This document shows, piece after piece, positions 34,460 to 45,534 of a stretch of DNA of 64,000 bases. Within the stretch, counting starts at the first letter, position 1. Each line of letters starts with the position of its first letter. The translations under genes were made by a program, and so were the position numbers. Origin of the DNA: Hypericum androsaemum (Eukaryota > Streptophyta > Magnoliopsida > Malpighiales > Hypericaceae); assembly GCA_963995505.1 (NCBI GenBank), contig OZ023185.1, forward strand, positions 372,001-436,000, given 5' to 3'. Below the pieces are notes generated by a model, which was given only the letters and a program-made list of their open reading frames with translations, was not told where the DNA came from and made no database searches.

Positions 34460-35829
34460 ATTAGTTGATCAAATAAGGCATAGGTTATTGTTGGTGGATC
34501 TAGATGACTAGCTTGCATGTTCTTTCCTTTTGTGTTAGATTGGATCATTAAGACTACAATGAATAATATGGAGACTTACATTTCACTTTACCTTGTATTC
34601 CTAACCAATAATATTTTCTTGATAAAATAACAGTGTTTGAACTTTGAAAGGGTTTGAAATAAATTAATATAATTTAGTTAAAAAAAACTACAAACACTTA
34701 TTTCCAACCAATTTCACATAATTTCAGTAATCCCTTCAAAACACACTCTGATCAAGGGAAGCGACCAGGGATATATAATAACTTCAAACAATTAACCATA
34801 CAAATTTAGTATCATGTAATTAAAATGAGTTGAAGATTTTGAGAGTTCGGCTTATTTATACTGTCTGATTGTGCTCAATCACATATTAATCATTATTTAC
34901 AGATATTAAAATATATAAGTAGTCCTTAAAATTTTTCATTATTAAAATTTCACTTCACTATACTCTCTTAGTTCACTTTGAAAATTTTAATTGAGTTCAT
35001 ACAACTTATTATTGACTTCCACAGAGGACTAGAAAATTCAATATATTTTTTCGTAAGAAAAATAAAGCTTAGAAATTAAATAAGAGACAACTATGTGATT
35101 AGCTTGGATAATTTTAACATGAAATTAATTCTAGCGATATTAATATTAAGATAAGATATTTTTCTATCGAATTACTCTTTTTCTTCTGTATTTTTTCATA
35201 AAAATTTTATAGCGGTAGTATTTTAACAAAACTAGCAGTCGTAGTAATATTGTAAGAAGAAATTACATACTAAGTAGGTTATAAATATGAATATAAAAAA
35301 AAGACAACATTGCAAGTGGGAGAAAGAGGAGGCTATTTGTGAATGAAATAGATTTGGAGAACCTAAGGGAGATTAGCCAAGTACCAATAATATTTGATAA
35401 GCCTTGCCTTGGGCCTTGGACTTCACCCAAGAGACGGAGCTAAACACATCAAAATAAGCCGTCCCAACTCCGGAGAAGATAAAAGGAGAAGGAAGAAGAA
35501 GAAGAAGAAGAAGTTGGGGATTCTACGAATAAAAAAGGTCTGTATTTTTCGTGGTACCGTAGCGCTTAGATCAGACCAATAATATGTTTGTGTCGGGCGT
35601 TTATGTTTCGATCCAATTCTTGTTTCTGCCCTAAATACCAAAAAGGGTTCCGACCTTTAGATCAAATGTGTCGCTTGGTGAAGCTGGGGATCTCCCCAGT
35701 TGTGTGATTTGGGGAATAGGTCTTAGAAACTTTTAATAAGGTCTGTTAGTGGTTAGTTCAGTTCACTGTAGGCGGGGATCGGATGCAGTTTCTTGATTTC
35801 GATATTTGAATTTGTGATTTGTTTCAGCA
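34460..35829. other. Intergenic AT-rich DNA and EMC6 leader
   Basis: No gene is recognised. About 35390-35829 probably contains the promoter and leader of EMC6, including a GAA/AAG-rich stretch at 35488-35512. The phrase tttgtttcag just before the ATG at 35830 looks like a splice acceptor, so a leader intron is likely. Confidence 0.4.
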
Positions 35830-37177
35830 ATGGCTGGGAGTAGTGCTTCTTCTGGGAAGAAGTCTAGTGAATCTGCGAGCGATCTGCAGATTATCAATGC
35901 CGAGAATTTGCAAAGCAACATGAAAGTCATCTATTACAGGTTAGTTTCGAAGATGATGTCCCTGTCTCGTTCGGTTCGAGTGTTTGTTCTTGTTCTTGTA
36001 TTGCGTTGTAGATGCTACTGCTTGTCGGGATTTCGGTAGTCGACGTGGATTGCTGGTATTGCGCTACAGGCTTTTTAGCATGATGTTTGGTTTGGGTTCA
36101 AATGCATTTAATGATGGTACTCAGTTCCATCGGATGCATTAGAAAGCCACTTCTTACTGTGAAGCTGCGAGTGAAATTCAACTTTGAGTTTCGGTTGTTA
36201 GTGGAAGATAGTTAAAACATACTTTTGAAAGATGTGCTGCAAATGCAACCAGGTTTCTTGTGGTGAAGTTGCTAGTTTGTTATATTGGTTCTCACCCTTG
36301 TTCACACTTCTTTCCCAATGCAGCCGCACGTTTTTGTCAATCATAGGAGGGGTAATTGCTGGCATTGCGGGATTTACAGGATTGACTGGGTTTGTTTTCT
36401 ATTTGCTTGTAATGGCGATCACTTCGGTTGGACTCTTGGCCAAGGCTAAATTCTCGGTCAATTCGTATTTCAACTCTTGGAATCAGTTAGTGCTGGATGG
36501 CTTTCTGGGTGGGCTCATGGTACGTCGTCCTCTGTTGTTCAGTTTTTCTTTCACGTATATCAACTAGATACTGAAGCTCTGATTCTGTATGGTCCAATGA
36601 TAATACCTTCTGGATTTTCTTTTCTGGTGTCCCAGCTAACATTTCTTACTCTGTTTTGTGCAGTCGTTCGTGCTCTTTTGGACGTATCCTTTCACTAATT
36701 GAATTGCTTAGATTGTCTTTTGAACTTTGATGTAGGTCTTAGTTGTGGAAGAAGTTTATTTGGTCCATCTTCCATGAGATTGATGTTGTGTTTAGTATAT
36801 GCTTACTTTCCTCTCTGGAACTATGCACTTGAATATTCAGATACCCATCACCAGAATATGCACATGCAAATCCCTGTTGGTGAATTATATGTACTAGCAA
36901 TTAGTTGAATTTTCTCTAAACCCCAAAACTCTTGCCAAGACGTCTCATTAGCCTTCATAGCACTTTTTTTTACCTGTTCTGCGAAATTCAATATATAGTT
37001 GCCGCTATATTGCATTGCCTGTCGGTTTGGGTGTCTTATATCTGATGAAGTAGTTATATCTTGTACCAGTTGTACTGCCAAATTTCTGCGTTTCACTTGT
37101 CTGTTCTTTTGGTAAAATTTATGCTGATTTCTTTCACCGGAAGAAGATTCGCGTATGACATTGTGCATATATTCTGA
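35830..37177 (+). CDS. EMC6: ER membrane protein complex subunit 6
   Basis: Four exons (35830-35939, 36324-36519, 36664-36683, 37147-37177) join in phase to encode 118 residues. The protein reads ENLQSNMKVIYYSRTFLSII at the first exon junction, then GVIAGIAGFTGLTGFVFYLL, VMAITSVGLLAKAKFSV, and ends FAYDIVHIF, closely matching plant EMC6 over its whole length. EMC6 is a three-helix subunit in the membrane core of the ER membrane protein complex, which inserts tail-anchored and multipass proteins. The third exon is only 20 nt (SFVLFW plus two bases of a Thr codon) and the fourth codes for ten residues. Both splice junctions around the micro-exon are GT-AG. The very short third exon makes this gene easy to mis-predict. 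Confidence 0.92.
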
Positions 37178-39481
37178 GGAGTTGCGACCACTCTGCAGTG
37201 GAGCGTCGAAGGAGTACCGTGCTGCTGCTGGTCTAACTCTGTTGATTTTCGAGGCCATATTAGGGTATTACCTGAAGTCTGCAAGTAGGAGAACCTTCTG
37301 TCTTCAGCGAACTAGTCACCATACGAGATTCATACTTCCAGTACTCTTCTGTTCAGAAATCTTGTTGTAATGCCAAACTTGGCTTAATTCATAGGGTAGC
37401 TGAATTGCAGTGTAAGAGCTTTAAACTTTGGGAGAACTCGCTATCTTCGTTGTTATTTGTGAACACATGTAGTTTTGATGTCGGAAATGGTTTTGATTCA
37501 CCAAGAAACGACGCTTTTTCTTTGGTGATCTTATTCTCCTCCAAAAAATTATGTCGGGGGCAAGTGGAAGTTAGCAACCGAATTTCAAAAAAAAAGGGGG
37601 TTAAATAATCATGATATTTAACTATTTTGCTGAAGATGAAAAACATACCTCGTTCTTAAGAGTTTTTGTGAGGTTCATGAATGTGTTACTGTGCAATTAC
37701 GTAAGAGTGGTAGCTTACGACATTGCAAGGGTTTGCCCAAATGCACTTTTCACTGAAATTATCAGGAAGTACGCAATATTTCTAGATACGTTATCAAGTT
37801 CCCAATTTCTCCTTCGTTCTTTTCCATGTTAAATTAATTTTTTTATAAAAGTGATATACTCTAAATTGATAAAAAAATCTCGATCATTAGTAAAGACCAA
37901 TGTTAAAATTTAATAACTTTTCTATCAAAATAACTAATACTTATTCAGGAGATGTTAGTCTTAAATCTCAGTCTTGACTTTCGCATAAAATGATATAATT
38001 AAATAAATACATATAATATTTTACGAATTAAAAAAAATTAAGATACAAGTTTAACATCGATGTAGCTTGTCTCCACGTTATCGTATCTAGCTGTGCGACA
38101 AATTTGACCGAGTCGTTATTCGCTTCGATTGAACGCTAACAGCGGAAGGAATCATATGTTTAAGAATATATTTAGGATTGACAATGGACAGGATGAGAGA
38201 TAAGGATGTATAGGGCACACATTTTTATTAGGGTAGATTCAAAATTTTATTTTTATTTTCTTTATAAAAAAAATTTGGATAAGATCCGAGTCTTAAAAAA
38301 TTGGAAAAGATCCGTAGATTTATATTATTTTAAAATTATTTATTATTTAGAAAGTAAAATGTGATTTGATTCTTCTCAAATAACAAGGGTAGCCAAAAAA
38401 TATTAATGTAATTGATTGTTTGAAATTGGGTAAATTGAGATTGACAATTTGGTATTATATTTAGTAATTAATAAATATATAATTTTAATACTATTTTAAA
38501 AATTCGGTTAGTATCAAAGCAGGATCATATATATTCATATATATGCCTTTATTGTTCCAAAATATAAAATTTCAGATAGAATCAGAGTCTAGACCCAGTC
38601 AAAATCAACAAATCTTAAACTTTTCAGGTTTGGCTCCTGGTAGAACCTCAAGATCTAATTGCCATCCATACATATATTGGATTTCAATTGGACAGGACGA
38701 AGAACTTAACTATTGAAATATAAAGAAAAAATCTCAAATATGATATTTTCATGTCTGTGGAAAATAAAATATCATTCAGTTTCTGAAATAACTAACATAT
38801 TGATTCTGTTAAGCAAGTAATTTTATTTAGAACCCTATAATTAACCTCTCTTTAGTTTGGTCGCGAAAACAGAATTAAGCACATAACTAATCCACATGAT
38901 GGGGTCGGCAGTCCAGATGCAATACGCGATGCGCTTCACGCGATATGTATGATCTCTATTAGTGATGACCCGCGCCTAACGGTGACGAGGACTCGAGAAG
39001 CACGGGTCTCACCCACGAAAGCTAGATAAAGAATTGAGAAAATAATGCCAAAGGAAATATTGCTATGCACTAAATTTGTTTATTATTGCCTTTTTAAGTT
39101 ATATTCTTTTATTTCAAGGACGCAATTAAGGAGAAGCAACGGATGATAAAATCCATAAGTTGACCATCCTTGGCGTACAGTCCGTCTAGAACACATCCGG
39201 AAAAGACGGCACGTAATAAAGTAAACAGACCGATAACAAGTACGGTTAACCTACCATCTGGTTTTCGAAGAAGGAACCTAAAAGTTAATAACAAAACGTC
39301 CAAAGACCACATCAAGATAATAAAATGCATAAAAAAGCCTAGAGACCTAAATAGTTCTATTGAAGACCCAAAATAATCCTAAAATACTGAGAAAATGATG
39401 ATGGTACAGGATCCGAAATCATTCGAGGTATCCACCTTTCGACACAAATGGGTCGGAAGGATAGAGACATCCCACCCAACT
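37178..39481. other. Intergenic AT-rich DNA
   Basis: The first 200-300 bases are the EMC6 3' region. The rest, to about 39000, is AT-rich with no recognisable gene. The last 350 bases are the probable 3' untranslated region of the minus-strand acidic-protein gene. Confidence 0.4.
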
Positions 39482-40564
39482 TCATCGCTTGGATGGCCTC
39501 CCGTCGTCGTCCTCCCCACCGTCATCATCGTCCGAATCATCTTTACCAGACCTCTTCCTCTTCGGAGGGGCCTCGACCTTGCCACCAGTGGACTCGTCAT
39601 CCTCGTCGACGTCCTCATCCTCACCATTCTCCACCGGCTCGAAGTCGCTGGCGTCCTCCTCATCCTCTGGCTGGCCCAACGGCCTCACGAGATACTCCGT
39701 ACCCAGATCCTGCAGGAGCAGAAATATTCCAGTTTAGGTCTAACAATATCTGCTTTGACCAAACTGCCCATCCCGAGAACTGGTCTACTTGGGGAAAATA
39801 GCTCAAGAAACGAGAGGATTTTGTTTGTCAGGTCCAACAACATTAGAAGGGACTTTTCGGTAAAACCACTAGCATAGATCTGCTACACTCAGAGGCCAAA
39901 CCTCACTGGATTCATATAAGGAAACGCGATTATTAGATATAGCGGAAAATAGTTTCAAATCAAAATACAAACTAACAAAAAACCTAAAACATGATCAATT
40001 ATTTAATTAGCTCAAAAAACATGATTAATTAAATATAAAAAAAAGTTTATCTACACAACGCAAGGAATCTGGGGGGTAAAATATAGCTCTGTGATAATAA
40101 TAAAACAAAAAAGGAACAAAATCACCAGGGAAATTAACCATATGGAGGTAATTAGGTCAAGAGAAAGAGTTTACCTCTTCCTCGGCGACTTCTTCTTCGT
40201 CGTCGTCCTCGTCGTCATCATCGCCGTCGTCGTCATCATCGTCGTCTCCCTGGCCGTCATCGTCTTCTTCTCCCTCCTCATCTTCTTCGTCGTCGTCCTC
40301 TTCGACCTGCGCCGGAGGTCCTCCGGAGGAGTGTATGACCTGCACCTCGTCGTCATCATCTTCGTCCTCTTCCTCGTCATCATCGTCGTCGTCGTCATCT
40401 TCGCTGCCGTCTTCATCTTCGCCGTCGTCGTCGTCCTCTTCCGCGTCCACGCCTTCCGTCCCTTCGCTTACATCATCCGTCGTCGTTTCCTCTTCCCCGC
40501 TCGGAACCATAGCTTCCTCTTCCTCCTCCAGAACTATGTCCTCCTCTCCCTCCATGATTTTCAT
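39482..40564 (-). CDS. Asp/Glu-rich acidic protein, probably nuclear
   Basis: Two minus-strand exons (40564-40175 and 39709-39482) with GT-AG borders join in phase to give 205 residues, or 202 if the second ATG at 40555 is used. Most of residues 10-130 are Asp/Glu runs broken by VQVIHSSGGPPAQVEE. Exon 2 begins with a non-repetitive block, DLGTEYLVRPLGQPEDEEDA, then another acidic stretch, a basic nuclear-localisation-like motif (PPKRKRSGK), and ends PSKR. This resembles uncharacterised plant acidic proteins often named after yeast VHS3 or prothymosin because of their composition; I would not infer that function. The conserved DLGTEYLVRPLGQ block is the useful search handle. A role as a histone- or nucleic-acid-associated acidic protein is only a suggestion. 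Confidence 0.7.
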
Positions 40565-40839
40565 CCTCTATGTAAAACTTACAAAGAACTTGAACTCTTC
40601 TCTCGTACTCCTTTTTTTATTTTTTCTTATTAGGGAAATTTTTGAATATTTAGAAGAAAGGAAGAAGAGACGAACAAGCTCGTTCGTTGTACCAGTAGCT
40701 CTGTAAATCTATCGGAGCCATTCAATCTGAAATCCACTGGGATTGATGACGTGGAATCCAATCGGACGGTCAAGGCTGGAGAATATGTTTTTCTTTTTTG
40801 AAAGGGAGAAGGAGAAGGGCTTGATTGCGGCGATTTCTC

Positions 40840-40899
40840 CCCTAGATGCCCTGGGTCACGTGCTAGTCACGTGCATATTAGGTGCTGGGGCATCTAGGG
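40840..40899 (-). promoter_or_regulatory. Twin G-boxes in a 12-bp inverted repeat
   Basis: Two CACGTG palindromes (40857-40862 and 40868-40873) lie 11 bp apart, one helical turn, about 290 bp upstream of the acidic-protein start. They are enclosed by the exact inverted repeat ccctagatgccc (40840-40851) and gggcatctaggg (40888-40899). G-boxes bind bZIP and bHLH factors in plants. The paired spacing suggests a cooperative site, but that is inference. Confidence 0.5.
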
Positions 40900-42316
40900 T
40901 TTAAGTGTTCCGTCTTATTTCCCGAATACTCTCGACTGAACCCTGACGCAACTGACTGGGCCTTATCCCACTGAGATTTCGAGTTTATTGGGCCTCTAGC
41001 AACAGAGAGCCTTCAACAGTTGCATCATAATTGTGAAGGAATAATAAAGTAGAAGCTTTTTGATGTACTTCATATTATTATCATAGTTGCATCCTAATTG
41101 TGGGAAAACAAATAGTATCTTTTATTTTAATTTGTATCATTACTACAGGTAGCGTCATAATTGTATGAAAATTATAGCATGTTCTATATCATATGATTTC
41201 AACATTTTATAAATTATATAATCTTAATAATGCAGATATTTCCTCCTAGTAAGTGAAAGCTACCATGAAGTATTCGTTATTATGTGAATTTCAAACTCCG
41301 GATTAACAATATATCCACCTACAAAGCTATTTAACGAGTTTCAGACTAATATCATAAATAATTAGTGTGATTCACATTTTAATTATCTTAAAGTTATCCA
41401 ACCAATATGTTCACGGATTATATTAATTAGACACTTCTTTCCAATTAACTTATTGAAAACATCCGAATTTAAATTCAATTTTGTAACACAAACATCAATT
41501 ATAGGACATGCATATGTAAAATTCCGTAAAATCACTAAAGTAGAAATAAGCATCCAGCATCCCTCTCTTTAGTAAAGAGTAACAACCGCTAGGCTACAAG
41601 GCCAAGGAACATAAGAGCCATGATTGAGAATGACAACCGTAGAAGAACAAGATCAACGTGCAGAACCGAAAATAAAGGTTGAACCACATGGTTGTCCTGG
41701 CAATACTTGCTTCACGTCACCATCTCCCACCCTGTTTTTTTTAAGAAAAAGTTGTATTACTTCTCAAAAAAATATCAAAGTATTATAACAAACTTAAGTA
41801 CTAGATAAACGACTATAAGAACTAAGTGATAAAAGATGCTATCTAGTACACACAAAAAATACACAAAATAATTCTCCAAAACTCCTAGAAGCATGAAAAA
41901 ACTCCCACCTTGGTTCTTTTAATTTTCCAGCGACCACAATCGCCCAATTTCAGTTTTGATGATCGAACTAGCAAAGAACTTTTGTGCACAGTGATTATTA
42001 AAGAAGTTAGATTCAATCCTCCCTAAATTGTACTAATATTAAATATGAACCGACAATATTCTACTAGAAAAAAATTTAAAAAGTCGGCCAACACGTGCTT
42101 GGTCTTTTCTACCCATCCATACTTGCCATGTATACGCAGCTGCGTATCTGTATTATTTACAAAAGCTCTCTCTCTGTCTGTCTACACCTAACCTAACTAA
42201 CATAAACCCAAAAAGACCTCACTAATAATTGCTCCATAAATTCCACCCAGAAGCCTCCAAACTCCAAAGCACCACAACCCACAAACAAATAAATAAAAGA
42301 CCGAAGCCGCCGAGAG
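40900..42316. other. Intergenic AT-rich DNA
   Basis: No gene is seen. A loose repeat of a phrase like agttgcatcataattgtg occurs at about 41020, 41085 and 41150. A CT/GT-rich run at 42165-42185 is probably in the promoter or leader of the small ORF at 42317. Confidence 0.35.
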
Positions 42317-42565
42317 ATGTGCCCTATCATATGGTATCTGACCTCAATTTTCCGGTGGCCGGAATCGTCTATCCTCCGGTGGCCGAGCTTCTCCTACTTC
42401 AGGAGCGGGTGGCGGAGTCTCCCTCTCCCAAGTGCAGAGAGCCTCAGGCCTTGGTTAGATTTCTCCATAGATGACGTAATTTGGACAGCTGTCACGGTCC
42501 TAGAGTCCGTTGCCTTGGTTGCTATGCTCTGTTACTTCTTCGTTTGCTGTGGCTGTACCCTATAA
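42317..42565 (+). CDS. Small membrane protein, 82 residues, unrecognised
   Basis: This is a single-exon frame with an ATG after a plausible leader. The N-terminal half is unusually Trp/Pro/Ser/Arg-rich (IIWYLTSIFRWPESSILRWP), with repeated RWP motifs. The C-terminal half contains FSIDDVIWTAVTVLESVALV, followed by one hydrophobic helix and a Cys-rich end (CYFFVCCGCTL) that could be palmitoylated. The arrangement looks like a designed protein rather than random sequence, and similar short tail-anchored proteins exist in plants, but I cannot name a family. No other gene lies nearby, and the nearest is the Mutator-like element at 44.1 kb. Confidence 0.5.
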   Translation: MCPIIWYLTSIFRWPESSILRWPSFSYFRSGWRSLPLPSAESLRPWLDFSIDDVIWTAVTVLESVALVAMLCYFFVCCGCTL

Positions 42566-44101
42566 CGATCATCCTTCATTCTTTTGTGAATAACTATCCC
42601 CTCTTTAACTTTAAATTGTCCTTAATTTCTTTAGCTAATCATGAATTTGATGTTGGAATCTTGAGATACCAAAATGGAATCCTAGTTCTGTCTGTTCTTG
42701 TCTAATTGTCTTTGGTTACACAGTTTTGCCGGTTACGGCTGGTTTTGAAGGTCAAATTCCTCTATTTTTTTTTGAAGGGTTAGGTCAAATTCCTTTATTT
42801 AAGGCAGTTTCTAAGCCATTTAAAGACTTTTGTCATAATTTTGGGATTTCCCTTTTTCGTTTTGGATTGTAATTTTGTTTCCTTTTCAGACTTTTTTACA
42901 AAAATATTTTATGTTTGTTATTTCCGAATGACGTAATAAGAATTTCAAGCGTTTATCTCCAAAATTATATTTTCTTTCGCTATTCCCAGTTCTAGTTGGC
43001 GGCGGAGTAAATTGGTGATCGTATCCGGTCACCGTCGTCCTCCTGGAATTAAATTCCGTGCAAGTATCATATGGCCAAATTGACCAAGGCTGTGCCGTAC
43101 ATAAAGAATACACATTTATCAAATTTCTTGACGGCCCATACCTACTTTTCTCTTCGAAAAAATAATAGTTACCTGGGACAATGGACACAGGTGATGATGA
43201 CGCCGTAGTAATTCGATAACAGTTAGCCTTCATCAATTAACAGGTACTGAAAGAGGTAAAAAAAGTTACTAAAATATGAATTCTAATGAAATAAAAAAAA
43301 GACAGGACTTATGCTTTTTTTTCTGGTCGAAGGACTTGCTGTACGCTCCTACGAGAAAATTTGAACAACAAATGGTAAAAAATATATTATTTAAGAAAAT
43401 TTTGAATTTAAAATTTAAAATTCTAAGACTCCATAGATAGTAAAAGAATACTAATGTCTCGGCCCAAAACGCAAAGCACTCAAAACACCAAACGAGCCGC
43501 GGAAAAGCAGCGTCGGCCTAAAATGAAAATCCCGAACCACAAGGCCCAACAGTTCCCGCAAGCTTCGGTTGCCCCGTTTTCCGTTTTCCCGCTCCCATTG
43601 CATTACAATTATTCTCTTTTTTCTGACCCCTCGGGGCCATGAAAATCAGCTTATAAAATCGAAACCGAAAATCGACGATTCATTTATCCTAAAAAAGAAA
43701 GTGGAGGTTTCATATGAAAATCGGAAATCAATCCCCCATATAATATGAATGTTTTTAAAATCATATTACATATATCCAAACAATGACAAATTAGTCCATA
43801 AAATTTAAATGAGTGGTATAAAAATGTTCAAAATTTGTAATTCACAACAAAACATTTGTTACGACAAAGCGAAAGAAATTGGTCCCTTGTTTTATCCCTA
43901 GTTTTTTTGAATGATAAATTTTTTTTACGAGTCTTGTATAGTTAGTTTAAATGTATTTTGACTTTTATTCCTTATGTACATTTTTTAATATATCAATTAT
44001 TTAATTTATAAATTCTATCATTGTTATTTAAAAAAAATGGATATCCACTATTTTCAAAACAAGTCGAGGGAAATACAATTGTTTGGCTATTATTTTTAAA
44101 A
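42566..44101. other. Intergenic AT-rich DNA
   Basis: No gene is recognised. Short frames near 42886 (minus) and 43454 (plus) lack family resemblance. Confidence 0.4.
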
Positions 44102-45413
44102 GAGAAAATTATGCTCAGATCCCTGTAGTTTGGCGTTCCTCCTTCTGGGGTCCCTGCATTTTCGAAATCGTTCCTGACATTTCCGAAGTTTGGTTTTAGA
44201 GACTCTCAGATCCCTGACGGCTTTTTTTTTCATTTTTGGTCATAGAAATGACCAAAATACCCTTAAATAAAAAATAAAAAAATTTACTTTCTCTAACCTT
44301 TGAAAAAAATATCAACAACTAAAAAATTAACTAAAAAATAAGATCAAACTAACCAAAATCAAGAACACAACCAACAAGAAAAAAAAACAACGATTCAAAT
44401 GCTTACCTCCTTCTACCTCTCCATCCATAATCCACCAAACAATCAAGAGGAAAGCAAACAAATCCTAGCAATCGACCAAGGAAAAAGCAACAGAGCTCCA
44501 CCGTTGCAACAGATCCTCGTCTCCGCTCCTGTCCTTTTCGACGACCACCTCAAGATCCCCTTCACCTCCTTATTTCTGCCGTCATCGATCTCCTCGACGA
44601 GGATCCAAGATTGAGCCGTCATCGCCCACCTCTGTCCTGAGCCGCCAAAAAACAAAATCAACACTGGACAAAATGCCGCAGAGGTTCTAAACCCAAACCC
44701 AGAAAGTCGAAGCTCCAAACACTAACAACATTCAACCCAGAAAAAAACCTATAAATCAACTAAAGTGAAAAAAAAAATTAACTAAGAACGGCGGTGAGGG
44801 GTTGTGGGGGCGAGAGAGGCTGCGAGGCATTGTGGGGGCGAGAGCGGCTGCGAGGCAATGTGGGGGCGAGAACGGCAGCAAGGTCGGGACAAGAACGACC
44901 CCAGCGTGATGAAGGTGGGCTGTCCTATGTTTTCCATAGTTGGAACTGCAAATCAGCTTAATTAGATTGGGGGTTTGTCTTCCTGATTCGACCACTTTGG
45001 AGTTGAGATTTGGATGATTTCTGTTTTACATAATTGGAGTTTTCTATGTATTGGAACCAAAAAATCGATAGTTTAATTACTGTCCTGGGTTTGGAGTTAT
45101 TAAAGAGTAGAAGATGAACCTGGATATTTTTTGTTAATCGTTGTTTTTTTTCTTTGATGTTCTTGATTTTGGTTAGTTTGATCTTATTTTTGAGTTAATT
45201 TTTGGTATTTTTTTCAAAGGTTGGAGAAGGTAAATTTTTTTATTTTTTATTTAAGGGTATTTTGGTCATTTCTATGACCAAAAATGAAAAAAAGCCATCA
45301 GGGACCCGAGAGTCTCTAAAACTAAACTTCGGGGACGTCAGGAACGATTTCGGAAACACAGGAACCTCGGAGGGAGGAACGTCAAATTACAGGGATCTGA
45401 GCGTAATTTTTCC
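44102..45413. mobile_element. Non-autonomous Mutator-like element, 1312 bp
   Basis: Long inverted repeats of about 300 bp bound the element. The left starts gagaaaattatgctcagatc and the right is the complement of ggaaaaattacgctcagatc. The exact 9-bp duplication tttttaaaa flanks it (44093-44101 and 45414-45422). Inside the arms are phrases such as caaaaatgaccaaaataccc found inverted on the other side. There is no transposase. The centre contains a 31-bp tandem repeat at about 44802-44884 (unit like ttgtgggggcgagagcggct...) in roughly three copies. It ends about 120 bp upstream of the poly(A) polymerase start codon, so it lies in that promoter. Confidence 0.85.
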
Positions 45414-45534
45414 TTTTTAAAATGTACACGCCCCTAGAAACTCATTTATTTGAAAAGCCTTTTTGGTTCTTAGAAACCCCTGCGCTTAAGACCTGATCGC
45501 TTCTCCAGCTCGGAGCTTGAACCGAAATAGGGAA

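Noticed and set aside
40091..40633. Plus-strand Val/Phe-rich and Ser-rich long frames
   Set aside because: They are antisense shadows of the Asp/Glu codons of the minus-strand acidic-protein gene.
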